64,000 nucleotides of DNA from JALZAI01 sp038212215. Its GTDB lineage: Bacteria > Actinomycetota > Actinomycetes > Mycobacteriales > Jatrophihabitantaceae. The translations under genes were made by a program, and so were the position numbers. How positions within the stretch are numbered: position 1 is the first letter of the stretch; each line of letters starts with the position of its first letter. Below are positions 8,973 through 16,977 of the stretch, piece by piece. A model generated the notes under the pieces. That model was not told the origin of the DNA, did not search any database, and worked only from the letters and a program-made list of their open reading frames with translations. Location: assembly GCA_038212215.1 (NCBI GenBank), contig JBBQUT010000014.1, forward strand, positions 37,601 to 101,600, read 5' to 3'.

Positions 8973-11945
8973 CTACGGACGATCCTCTCCGAGCGCCACT
9001 TGAGTTGCCGCGACTTGCGACTGTAGGTCCACCAGGCCGTACATCTCGGCGAGCCTCCGAGCGTTTGTGAGCTCAGCTGCCGCCTCGGCGGGTCGACCTT
9101 GCTTTCGAAGCACGACGGCGAGATGCAGTCCCGTGATCACCAGGCCGCTGGGGTTGCCGATCTGCTCCTCTTTCTGACTACTCCGCTGGTACCACTGCGC
9201 GGCTCCGTCGAAGTCCCCGCGCGCCTCCCAGGCGAGACCGAGGTGATCGTAGGCGGTGGCAAGCATGTGGCTATCACCGATGGCGTTCGCGATTCGTATT
9301 GCTTCCCACGAGTGGTCGGCTGCAGCATCTACGTTGCCCCATTGCACTTCCAGATATCCGAGAACGGCGTGTACGGCGCCCAACTCCTTGGCTTCCTTTT
9401 GCCGCTCGCTGATGGTGCGCGCTGTTACATAATGTTCTCGGGCCAGCGCCTCGTCACCGAGTCGATCCCAGGCCAGAAAGCCGAGTTCTCGATGTGCCGA
9501 CGCTTCGACCTGAAAGTCGCCGGTTTGCCGTGCTTTGGAGAGCGCCGCGTCAAACCCCTGGCGAACGTCATCGACCGACGCGCCGCGCTGCCGATGTACC
9601 CATGCGAGGCTTAGCATTGCGCCGGCCCAGCCTTCGGTGACCCCGGATTCGGCGCATGCTTCAAGGCATCGGTCTAGATAGTCTTCTGCCTCTCCGAGGC
9701 GTCCGCGCGCCGAAGCGATGCGCCCAAGCCGGTACAGCGCAAGCGCAACGAGTGAGGACAGTCCGGCCGAATGACCGGCGTCCTGACTGTTCTGGAAGTG
9801 GGCCGCTGCTTCGTCATAGCGACCCTGCAAATCCGCGACTTCGCCAAGGAAGAAAGCAGACTGCGCAATAGCCGCCGCACTCTTTGAAGCAACGGCTACG
9901 CCGCGTGCCTCACGCTCAACGATATCGGCGTATCCCCATCGGAGCAGAGCTGGACCCGCCCACAACAAAGCCAATGCGGCCGAGTCGGGGTCGCGGGCCG
10001 CGACGAGATGAAACACCTCCTCCAAACCTGCTTTGGATTCGTGTAAGTCTGTCGGTGGCGCCATACCTCGAACCAGCCGGTAGTACTGCGCCGCACGACG
10101 GTGAGACCAATCGGCGGTGCCCGAGGTCATGGCGTGACAGGCAATCCGACGCGCCGATTCCGTTACAACGATCGTGCCGCCTTCGGAATCAAACTCGACG
10201 AAGAGCCGCTGGACAAGGACCGAAAACGCCACTCCTGAGCCAGGAACGAGCTTGTCCAGATCCGTGCGGAGAATCGGAACTCGCAAGACAGCAAGCTGAT
10301 CCAGCAAGCTCCGCGCGTCTGGCGGCAGCTCGGCCAGGGACTGACTCCATAGCGCATCCACTGCGATCTCGACCTCCGACGACTCAAACAGCTCCTGAGG
10401 GCTTCCGCCGCCCTGTGATATCCGTGCCCCGAACACCCGCAGTGCTGATGGCATCGCACCGTACTGCGCGGCAGCTCTGCGCAAGGTTGCTTCGTCGAGC
10501 ACGGATGCTCCGGAAGCTCGGAGCAGCTCCACGGCGCCCGCCGGATCCAGACCGGTCACTCTTCGCTCTGTCGTCACGCCAATCGGGATTTCGACACGAC
10601 TCGGATCCAGCACGGGCAACGTTTGGCTTGTTGCAATCAGTTTTGCAATATTTGCCGATGTCAGAATTTTCTTCACAATCTGGCGCAACACCGGATCTCG
10701 TATCTGCCCTGTGGAGTCAAGCCAATGATGTAACCGGTCGAATACTATTAAGTATCGCTTGCGCGTCAGCGCGCCTAAAAGTTGCGCCAGCAACTCCCGA
10801 GGCCGAGAAGATTGCGGATTTTGCCACAGACCTTGAAGAGCGCTATCGCCGTGCTCAGCTAGGACCGCATGCACCTGCGCAAGAAAAAAGCTTGCGGTGC
10901 CATCAGCGTCCGAACAGCTTATCCATAACACATCTTCGAACAATGCCCGATGTTGAGCAAGCGCTTTCGCTGCGATATACCGTTTGCCCCAGCCGGGCGG
11001 GCCTGCCAAGATGAACAGCCGACGCGCCTCGTCAACGAAAAAGTCGTCGACTTCTTTCAGCAGACTAGTGCGGTCAACGAACGTTCCGACGGCTGGGACC
11101 GAATCTCGCATGACCGTCGCCGTGAAATCGTAAACGGGCTCGCCAAGACGCGAGACGTCCCTAACACACTGGGCAACGAAGCGAAACGCGTCCGCGTCGC
11201 GCGATAGTGGCTTGACGATCGCACTGTGACTACCACGCACCCTGATCGTCCGGCTTGATGGCACACCGAGACTCGCACTCAGGGTGTCGACCCAATAGTC
11301 GGTAGATCCTAAGACTGCCCAGACCGCAAGACTTTCTCGGTCGGCTCGCTCGGAGCCGTCTATGACCAAGCGGCTCGTGAAGAAAGTGTTGAGCTGAGTC
11401 ACTAATTCGCCATGTGCAGCCAAAGCTTGACCGTCCGTCGTGAAATGCCGGGCTAGCCAAGGTACCCGAAGTGAGCCTGCTTGAGGCGTGGCCATGAGTA
11501 TCAATCCACTGACTCGCGGCGAATGCCGGAAGGTTCCTGCGTCAACAAGGTGCTTGACCGCAATCTTGGCGACGAGCCCACCCATGCTGTGCCCGATTAG
11601 AATAATCCGACGATATGGTGCTGCTTGCCTGAGAATGCCGGCGAGTACCTCAGCTTCGGAAGCGAGAGGAGCAGATCGCCGAAAGCGGACGCGCCTCGAG
11701 AGCGACCTGTAGGCGAACATCCCAATGTCAATACTCGGCAACTCGCTGAACAGTAATCGTGGGAACTGACCCCATGTCGACCGGCGACCGTATCGACGCC
11801 CGCCTAGGCCGTGCACAAAGACGGCGAGGTCCATGCTTCGCGTGAGCTCGGAGCGCTGATGAATCACCAGTGGTTCGTCGCCCAATGAGCCGTCACCAGG
11901 CTCTAGAAATTCCGCCTGAACAAGCCGATGCACGCCAAACTCCAT
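8973..11945 (-). CDS. Alpha/beta-hydrolase - STAND (NB-ARC-like) ATPase - TPR fusion protein
   Basis: A 990-residue three-part protein. Residues 38-265 form a SERAC1/SesB-like hydrolase: HGLGG (45-49, oxyanion hole), GHSMGG (nucleophile Ser120), a probable Asp216 in GSTDYW and His240 in RGSHSAIVKP. Residues 285-560 look like a STAND/NB-ARC ATPase with a P-loop GPPGWGKR (315-322) and Walker B LIVFD (399-403). The P-loop has Arg where Ser or Thr is expected. From about 690 to the end are TPR-type repeats (for example GRYDEAAAHFQNSQ and GDFDGAAQWYQRSS), the likely sensor. This effector-switch-sensor order is that of NLR-like immune proteins, with an esterase as effector. The gene lies 29 bp downstream of a glycosyltransferase on the same strand. 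Local GC is visibly lower than the flanks, suggesting transfer. A start at Met38 is possible. Confidence 0.85.
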   Translation of the reverse strand: MEFGVHRLVQAEFLEPGDGSLGDEPLVIHQRSELTRSMDLAVFVHGLGGRRYGRRSTWGQFPRLLFSELPSIDIGMFAYRSLSRRVRFRRSAPLASEAEVLAGILRQAAPYRRIILIGHSMGGLVAKIAVKHLVDAGTFRHSPRVSGLILMATPQAGSLRVPWLARHFTTDGQALAAHGELVTQLNTFFTSRLVIDGSERADRESLAVWAVLGSTDYWVDTLSASLGVPSSRTIRVRGSHSAIVKPLSRDADAFRFVAQCVRDVSRLGEPVYDFTATVMRDSVPAVGTFVDRTSLLKEVDDFFVDEARRLFILAGPPGWGKRYIAAKALAQHRALFEDVLWISCSDADGTASFFLAQVHAVLAEHGDSALQGLWQNPQSSRPRELLAQLLGALTRKRYLIVFDRLHHWLDSTGQIRDPVLRQIVKKILTSANIAKLIATSQTLPVLDPSRVEIPIGVTTERRVTGLDPAGAVELLRASGASVLDEATLRRAAAQYGAMPSALRVFGARISQGGGSPQELFESSEVEIAVDALWSQSLAELPPDARSLLDQLAVLRVPILRTDLDKLVPGSGVAFSVLVQRLFVEFDSEGGTIVVTESARRIACHAMTSGTADWSHRRAAQYYRLVRGMAPPTDLHESKAGLEEVFHLVAARDPDSAALALLWAGPALLRWGYADIVEREARGVAVASKSAAAIAQSAFFLGEVADLQGRYDEAAAHFQNSQDAGHSAGLSSLVALALYRLGRIASARGRLGEAEDYLDRCLEACAESGVTEGWAGAMLSLAWVHRQRGASVDDVRQGFDAALSKARQTGDFQVEASAHRELGFLAWDRLGDEALAREHYVTARTISERQKEAKELGAVHAVLGYLEVQWGNVDAAADHSWEAIRIANAIGDSHMLATAYDHLGLAWEARGDFDGAAQWYQRSSQKEEQIGNPSGLVITGLHLAVVLRKQGRPAEAAAELTNARRLAEMYGLVDLQSQVAATQVALGEDRP

Positions 11946-11974
11946 CCCGAGCGCTAGATCGATGTGTCTGAATG

Positions 11975-13231
11975 CTAACGCGCCGCTGGCACCGATGGCG
12001 TCAGTTCTGTGCCTGTCAACACCATCAGGCGAGGGTCAGTGATGAGCATTTTAAGGGTGTCTTCGTACGTTCTGAGGTGGGTGGTTGCGACAACGGGCCA
12101 TGCCGTGCGTGCCGCCAACTCAGCCAATACATTTCGAACCGCAGCGGCGAAGGGGGGGTCGTCGAGGATTCTTCCGAGGAGCTCTGCGAGTTCGGCGGGG
12201 CGATTGGGGTTGACCAGCAACTCGTCGCAGATTTCAGCGAGCTCTTGGAACTTCGGCGTACGCGATCCCACGACTATCGCTCCAGCCCCAATCGCTCGAT
12301 GCAGGATGCCGCTTGTCGACCGGGTGTCCTCGTCGTACACGCACAGCACCGCGTCCGCCGCGCTGAGAACCTGGGTCATGCCCTCCTCTGATACGGGGTC
12401 TCTCGCAATGATGAAGTTGTCACGTAAGCCGAGATCAGCCGCTCGTGCGGCGCAGCGATCGACGTACGCGCGCGCCTCGGGTAGTGGTTCGCCTCGTAGG
12501 AAGCCGCCAATCCACAGCATAGCGCTAGTACGTTCGGCCGCTACGCGGGCGAATGCATCGATTACCATCTCAACGTTCTTCGATTTCCGAAGGTATCCGG
12601 GAACGACAATCAATGGCCGACCAATCGGAAGATCCACTCCGCCAGAGCCCCTCGCGCTTCGACGCTCGACTAAGAGGCTCCCGTGCGGGATAGTTGTCAC
12701 CTTGTGCGATGGCACTCCCTGACGAATTAGTGTCCGTCTGATCGAGGTATCGTGGTGCACGATTATCAGATCGGCCAGTTCACCCAGGCGTCGCTGGTAC
12801 GCCTCGATAGAGGCACCGCTCAGAGAGAATCCGCGCGTCCACCCGCAGCCGAGATCTACACTCAGGTTGGTATGCACGGTGTGCATCGTGACTATTATCG
12901 CGCAATTGAGGTCACGCAAGCGACGCAAGAGCTGGATGAATTGCTCATCGGCCCCAAATATCCCGTACTCATGCTGAATGTGTACGACGTTGGGCTTAGT
13001 TCGTGCTACCGAAACATAGATTTCGTCGAAGCTGACCGGTTCGGTTACTGACTGATAAGACTCGACGTTCGGATAGTCGCGAATCTCTTCTCGGCCACAA
13101 GCCACAACGGACAATTGGATGCCGTGGACGCCTGACTGGTTAATACCGGCAAGCAAGTACTCTGTATAACTCGCGATGCCGCAATATTCGCTGACCGACC
13201 GAGTTACAATTGTGATTCGCTTGCCGAGCAA
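11975..13231 (-). CDS. GT4-family glycosyltransferase
   Basis: A 418-residue GT-B glycosyltransferase. The N-terminal half begins RITIVTRSVSEYCGIASYTE and carries HIQHEYGIF. The C-terminal half has the nucleotide-sugar binding features of family GT4: PLIVVPGYLRKSKN, MLWIGGFLRG, and late acidic residues in DEDTRSTSGILHRAIGAGA followed by VVGSRTPKFQEL. It should transfer a sugar to a glycan or small acceptor in the cytoplasm; the substrate cannot be read. Translation starts at a TTG (13229-13231). This start is favoured by a near-perfect Shine-Dalgarno AGGAGGTGA just upstream. It leads a two-gene unit with the hydrolase-STAND-TPR gene 29 bp downstream. Base composition is lower in GC than the chromosomal genes. 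Confidence 0.88.
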   Translation of the reverse strand: MLGKRITIVTRSVSEYCGIASYTEYLLAGINQSGVHGIQLSVVACGREEIRDYPNVESYQSVTEPVSFDEIYVSVARTKPNVVHIQHEYGIFGADEQFIQLLRRLRDLNCAIIVTMHTVHTNLSVDLGCGWTRGFSLSGASIEAYQRRLGELADLIIVHHDTSIRRTLIRQGVPSHKVTTIPHGSLLVERRSARGSGGVDLPIGRPLIVVPGYLRKSKNVEMVIDAFARVAAERTSAMLWIGGFLRGEPLPEARAYVDRCAARAADLGLRDNFIIARDPVSEEGMTQVLSAADAVLCVYDEDTRSTSGILHRAIGAGAIVVGSRTPKFQELAEICDELLVNPNRPAELAELLGRILDDPPFAAAVRNVLAELAARTAWPVVATTHLRTYEDTLKMLITDPRLMVLTGTELTPSVPAAR

Positions 13232-13235
13232 AGTG

Positions 13236-13244
13236 TCACCTCCT
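13236..13244 (-). promoter_or_regulatory. Near-consensus ribosome binding site deciding a TTG start
   Basis: The minus strand reads AGGAGGTGA, almost the full complement of the 16S rRNA 3' tail, ending four bases before the TTG codon of the glycosyltransferase. It is the strongest such site in this part of the window. No ATG or GTG in the right frame has comparable support. Confidence 0.75.
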
Positions 13245-13591
13245 ACCGGTAAACGCTCGTGGTCGTCGATGAGCGGACGTGAGTCAAAGCCTGAACGCGC
13301 TCAGATCGAAACGCGCCTGTCAATCAGGCTCCTCTCGCGTCGATGTGCCGTCAAGGTTCCGCGTTGATTCATCAAAAGTGCGCGCGTAGGGGTAGTCGTT
13401 GACTCATGGAGGAATGCGCGCGTAGCCCGGATCTTCCACGACCCCGTTGTTGATCATGGTGTTCGGTGCGGTGTCGCGCCGTTGGGGTGATTTTGCCGTT
13501 GGGGTGTGACGGGTTCGCCCGAGGCCGCTTGGGTTCTCGCCGGTTCCACTGGCCGGTGGTGTTCTGGTTCGTCGGGGCAGATGATCGTCGT
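13245..13591. other. Spacer between glycosyltransferase and IS1380 remnant
   Basis: About 350 bases without a credible gene. The right part (from about 13440) is probably the non-coding 3' end of the IS1380 element, and the left part must contain the promoter of the glycosyltransferase/STAND pair. I could not single out convincing -35/-10 boxes. Confidence 0.4.
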
Positions 13592-14084
13592 TCAACCGGG
13601 CGCCGGCAGGGACTGCAGCGTGGTGATCATCTGCGCCAGCAGCTCAGCCCAGGGCGCGTGCGCGAGAGGTGCAGTTGTCTGCCGCGGGCGTGGTCGGCCA
13701 GACGCGCCGCGACGCTGAACAGCCGTAGCCGTAGGCGTTTGGGTGCCCACCGGCGTGCGTGGTGAGCGTGCAGGGTGAGCATCTGCAGCCAGGCGGTGAG
13801 CTCGACGGCGAGGGCGACGATGGCGCACCAGATCTGGTTCTGGGTTGAAGTCATGCAGCGGCAGGTTGCGCAGTCCGGTGTCTTTGGCGATGCGGATGCG
13901 GTCCTCGCAGCGGGCCCAGCGTCGGTGGCGCAGTTCGAGATCGGCGAGCTGGCCTCGGGCAGTGTTGGTGGCGAACGCGGTGACCCGCATCCCGTCAGGA
14001 TCGGTGAGCCGCAGCTGGGCGCCGGGGTGCGGTCGTTCCTTGCGGATGATCACCCGCATCCCCGCCGGCCACGACTTGAGCTCC
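13592..14084 (-). pseudogene. IS1380-family transposase, C-terminal remnant with frameshifts
   Basis: From about 14084 the minus strand reads ELKSWPAGMRVIIRKERPHP, then TAFATNTARGQLADLELRHR and RCEDRIRIAKDTGLRN. This is the C-terminal third of an IS1380 transposase, including the catalytic glutamate region (CEDRIR). After NLPLHDF the match moves to a second frame (QNQIWCAIVALAVELTAWLQ) and near 13680 returns to the first (APWAELLAQMITTLQSL). Two frameshifts and the missing N-terminus make it a dead relic. Its upstream edge near 14084 is abrupt. Confidence 0.85.
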
Positions 14085-14178
14085 TAGTGACGGCGCTGCC
14101 TGCCTCCACAATCTGCCAGCGGGCGCTGCGCACACAGCTGGAGCGCCCGCGCCATGCCCGCGGGCCTACGGTGGAGCC

Positions 14179-14733
14179 GTGCCGATGCTGCGCGCCGTGC
14201 CCGCCGACCTCGTGGCCGTGCTGCGCGCCATGCGTCGAGTCGAACAAGCGGCCCAGGGTCTCGCGCAGCATCGCCGAGCCGCGCACGGAAGCGCTGCGCT
14301 GTTGCTCACCGCTACCGACGCTGGCTGGTCGATCCCGGAGTTGTCCCAGGCGCTCGGCGTCCCGGACCGGACGCTGCACGGCCGTATCGCCCGAGCGCGG
14401 CAGCGCACAGCCCGCATCGCACCGGGTCTGCTTGTGACGCCGCCGCCGACACCGCCGACCAAACAACCGCGGCTGTACCGGCACTGGCCTGTCGAGCAAC
14501 GCGAGTGGCTCTACGCCAGCGAAGCATGCACATTCGCCCGCATCTCCTACGCCACATTGGTCAACTGGCGCAAAGCCGGCCTGCTGCCCGCCGCAAGACC
14601 GGTCAGGACGACTCAGTACATCTACGACCGCGACGACTTCGAACGGATCGCTCGCGCACCGGCCTACAACGGACGCGGTGTCCGACACTCGGCAGTCCTC
14701 GGCGAGATCAACGCACCGTCGGGGCACCGATAG
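14179..14733 (+). CDS. Putative two-domain helix-turn-helix DNA-binding protein
   Basis: A 184-residue protein with a GTG start. The first half has a possible helix-turn-helix in DAGWSIPELSQALGVPDRTL that resembles sigma-factor region 4 or an invertase-type HTH. The second half contains a MerR/excisionase-like segment, EWLYASEACTFARISYATLV followed by NWRKAGLLP and a wing ending in YIYDRDDFERIA. Two DNA-binding units joined by a proline-rich linker (TPPPTPPTKQP) suggest a regulator or a mobile-element accessory protein. It stands alone between IS remnants, so no target is evident. Third-position GC is high, which supports it being coding. The family is not recognised. Confidence 0.55.
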   Translation: MPMLRAVPADLVAVLRAMRRVEQAAQGLAQHRRAAHGSAALLLTATDAGWSIPELSQALGVPDRTLHGRIARARQRTARIAPGLLVTPPPTPPTKQPRLYRHWPVEQREWLYASEACTFARISYATLVNWRKAGLLPAARPVRTTQYIYDRDDFERIARAPAYNGRGVRHSAVLGEINAPSGHR

Positions 14734-14739
14734 GGTGCC

Positions 14740-15014
14740 GGTCGCGGACCGTACTCGCTGAACCAGCGCGGCGACCTGCTCCAGCAGTGCCGCCGACGGC
14801 ACGGCGAGGTCGAGGTGCACGATGTGCACGATGTGCAGTCGGATGTCGGTGCCCGGAACGGCGTGAATGCGTGGCGTTGGTCCGAGCGCGCAGACCAGCC
14901 GTTGCGCTGCTCGACTGGCAGCGGCGGCGCGTGGTGCAGGTGGCGTTCGTCCAGGCGGAACGTCCAGACCGGTGTGAGCGTAACCGAAGAAGCTAAAGCC
15001 CGACAATCACGCAC
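14740..15014 (-). pseudogene. Possible frameshifted hypothetical gene
   Basis: Coding-like codon usage on the minus strand jumps between frames. One frame gives PVWTFRLDERHLHHAPPLPV, then a second gives RLVCALGPTPRIHAVPGTDI and LAVPSAALLEQVAALVQR. After that the first frame looks better again (FSEYGPRPAPYR). Third-position GC is high within each piece and low outside it. This suggests a decayed gene of roughly 90 residues or more. No family was recognised. The region could also be fortuitously GC-rich non-coding DNA. Confidence 0.3.
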
Positions 15015-15195
15015 GCACGATGATCACGTCGCCGGTACGGACGTACCGGAAGACCGTTCCCTGCACCCGCATTGGCTGCCCGGAGCGGTCGGTATTTTCG
15101 GCTACACCGGGCAGCCGACGCCAGGGCCGAGGACTAGCCGAGCGGGATTGCCGACCTTGTCGTTGCGGCGAGGTCAAGTGCCGCACCATGAACGG

Positions 15196-15882
15196 TCACA
15201 ACACATGCCGGATCGGGGTGTTGACCATCGTCGTCTTGCCCGATTGGGTGCCGCCTGCCACAAGAATGTTGAGCCCGGCAGCGACGGAGGCTTCCAGGAA
15301 ATTAGCGGCGTGCTCGGTGAGCGAGCCCACCGCAACCAACTCCTCGACCGAGGTCAGTCCGAGCACGAATTTGCGGATGTTCACCGCCATGTGCCGCAAC
15401 GTGATGGACGGGATCACCACATGCAGGCGCGAACCATCGGGAAGCATCGCGTCGACGAACGGGGTGCTCAAATCGATACGCCGTCCGGACGTCCGCAGCA
15501 TCCGCTCGACGAGTTCAGCCAGCTCGTCGCCGGACAAGATCAGCGTGGTCAGTTCGGAGCGCCCGCGCCGGGCGACGAACACCCGGCCGGGCTCGTTGAT
15601 CCAGATCTCCTCGATCGTCGGGTCGTCGAGGAAAGGTTGCAGCGGGCCGAATCCGGCGACCGCGTTGAGCACCGCCCGCGCGACCTCGCGGACGTCGCCG
15701 AGCGGAGGCAGCTGCGAGGTCGTGCTGCGGTCGAGGTAGTCGGACATACTCGCCTCGACCATGCGGGCCACGGTCGCCGGTTCGGCCACCGGATCGAGCC
15801 CTCGGCGGCGCACCAGCTCACGCACTTCGGTCTCGACGATCGTGCGCCCCGTAGGCATCCGTACCCCCATCCGTACGGCCAA
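15196..15882 (-). pseudogene. CpaF/TadA-type secretion ATPase truncated after Walker A
   Basis: The protein of 228 codons is clearly the N-terminal part of a CpaF/TadA (type II/IV secretion, Flp pilus) ATPase: FGPLQPFLDDPTIEEIWINE, then RRIDLSTPFVDAMLPDGSRL and VIPSITLRHMAVNIRKF. Walker A is GGTQSGKTT. Only about ten codons later a TGA ends the frame. Family members run about 400 residues, and the Asp box, Walker B and His box are missing. The in-frame sequence after the stop (to 15007, ending FRYVRTGDVIIVRA) is not CpaF. No other tad/cpa genes are nearby, so it is a fragment. Confidence 0.85.
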
Positions 15883-16049
15883 CCCGCCATGAGCAATCAG
15901 CGCAGCGTAAGGGCAATTGGCGCCCGCGCCTAACGCGCGGCCCTACCTGTGGACAACGTCTCTGGTGGGGACTGCCCCCGATACCATCGCAATTCCGCTC
16001 AGAATTGTTCGTCGGCGACCAGCGCGGATACTGAGCCGGAGGCGGTTGC

Positions 16050-16078
16050 GGGAACCGCGCGCGGGTCTACGCGGTTGT
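16050..16078 (+). promoter_or_regulatory. ECF sigma (SigE-like) promoter candidate
   Basis: GGGAAC at 16050-16055 is followed by a 17-base spacer and GGTTGT (16073-16078). This matches the GGAAC-N16/17-GTT pattern of SigE/SigH-type ECF promoters. The predicted start of transcription lies about 15 bases before the ATG of the 55-residue membrane protein. The same spacing occurs upstream of sigE in this window. Confidence 0.5.
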
Positions 16079-16098
16079 ACTCATAGAAGGAGGCCGTC

Positions 16099-16266
16099 AT
16101 GTCGGTAGCGAAGGTTTTGCTGGTTCTGCTCGCGATCTGGGTTGCGCTCGGGGTCATCGGGTTCATCATCAAGGGCCTGTTCTGGCTCTTCGTCGTCGCG
16201 TTGGTCGCGTTCGGTTTCACGCTCGCGATCTCCGGGCGCCGCCGCGGGATTCTCACTCGCCGATAG
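16099..16266 (+). CDS. Small hydrophobic membrane protein (55 aa)
   Basis: An ATG at 16099 preceded by GAAGGAGG encodes 55 residues: MSVAKVLLVLLAIWVALGVI, then GFIIKGLFWLFVVALVAF, then GFTLAISGRRRG and a basic tail. Two hydrophobic stretches (about 5-20 and 22-45) separated by one lysine suggest a two-pass membrane hairpin with a cytoplasmic basic C-terminus. The family is not recognised. The good ribosome binding site, high third-position GC and the ECF-type promoter immediately upstream support a real, possibly envelope-stress-induced gene. It is divergent from the CpaF fragment and converges on the acetyltransferase at 16300. Confidence 0.75.
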   Translation: MSVAKVLLVLLAIWVALGVIGFIIKGLFWLFVVALVAFGFTLAISGRRRGILTRR

Positions 16267-16299
16267 CATTTTCCCGCCGGCGACGGCGCGCCTCGGCGA

Positions 16300-16890
16300 T
16301 CACGACCGGTGCGTAGCGCGGCGGCGGAGCCACTCATCTCTGGTAAGTGCGTACTCGACTTCGCCGTATTCGCTGCCGGCGATCGGTTCGTCCCAGGTGA
16401 CGCGGAACGTCCGGACGTATGTCAGGCCGGCCGAGACCATGGTCGCGCGAGAGGCGGCATTGACCGCCATGGTTTCCGCGAAAATGCGGGATAAGCCGAG
16501 ATCGTCGAAGCCGTGGCGGATCAGCTCGCGCGCGCCTTCGCTCGCCAGGCCTTGTCGCCAATACCGCGGTAGCAGCCGGTAACCAAGCTCAGCCGGTCCA
16601 TCCACGTGGCCTTGATCAACGCGCTCGGGAGGCTCGAGAATCCACCAGCCGACGAACTTTGCGGCCACGAACCCTGCCCAGAATCCGAGGCCGGGCACCC
16701 GGGCCGCTGCCGCCAGCCGGCGCCGGTGCAGCTGCTCGACCTCGTCCCGGCTTCGCGCCCGGCCGTCGCCGAGGTAGCGCATCACCGCGCTGTCGGAGTC
16801 GAGCTCGACCTCATGCTCGAGGTGTTCGTCGGCCAATGGGACGAGGGTGACGCGGGAGCTGCGCAGCGCGGACTGCGACATGGGTGCCAT
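16300..16890 (-). CDS. GNAT acetyltransferase (RimJ/RimL-like)
   Basis: A 196-residue Acetyltransf_3-type protein. It starts with RVTLVPLADEHLEHEVELDS and has the strand-helix core GWWILEP...AELGYRLLPRYWRQGLA with the acetyl-CoA loop (R/Q-x-x-G-x-A version: RQGLAS). It ends with IFAETMAVNAASRATMVSAG and LTYVRTFRVTWDEP, the usual NxxSxxxxxxxGF-like helix and strand. It should acetylate an amino group, either a ribosomal-protein N-terminus or a small molecule. A start three codons later (MSQSAL) is equally plausible. It faces the small membrane protein and is divergent from the Pat-like acetyltransferase. Confidence 0.85.
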   Translation of the reverse strand: MAPMSQSALRSSRVTLVPLADEHLEHEVELDSDSAVMRYLGDGRARSRDEVEQLHRRRLAAAARVPGLGFWAGFVAAKFVGWWILEPPERVDQGHVDGPAELGYRLLPRYWRQGLASEGARELIRHGFDDLGLSRIFAETMAVNAASRATMVSAGLTYVRTFRVTWDEPIAGSEYGEVEYALTRDEWLRRRATHRS

Positions 16891-16977
16891 CCTGGCGGAC
16901 CGCGCCCGTCCGCGTCCACGAGCATGCCGATCAAACGGATACCCGCGGCCGGTTCACCGGTGTTCTACGGTGAGGCG

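Noticed and set aside
14815..15933. Plus-strand open frame covering the CpaF fragment
   Set aside because: The minus strand carries an unambiguous CpaF domain with Walker A. The plus-strand product is a shadow.
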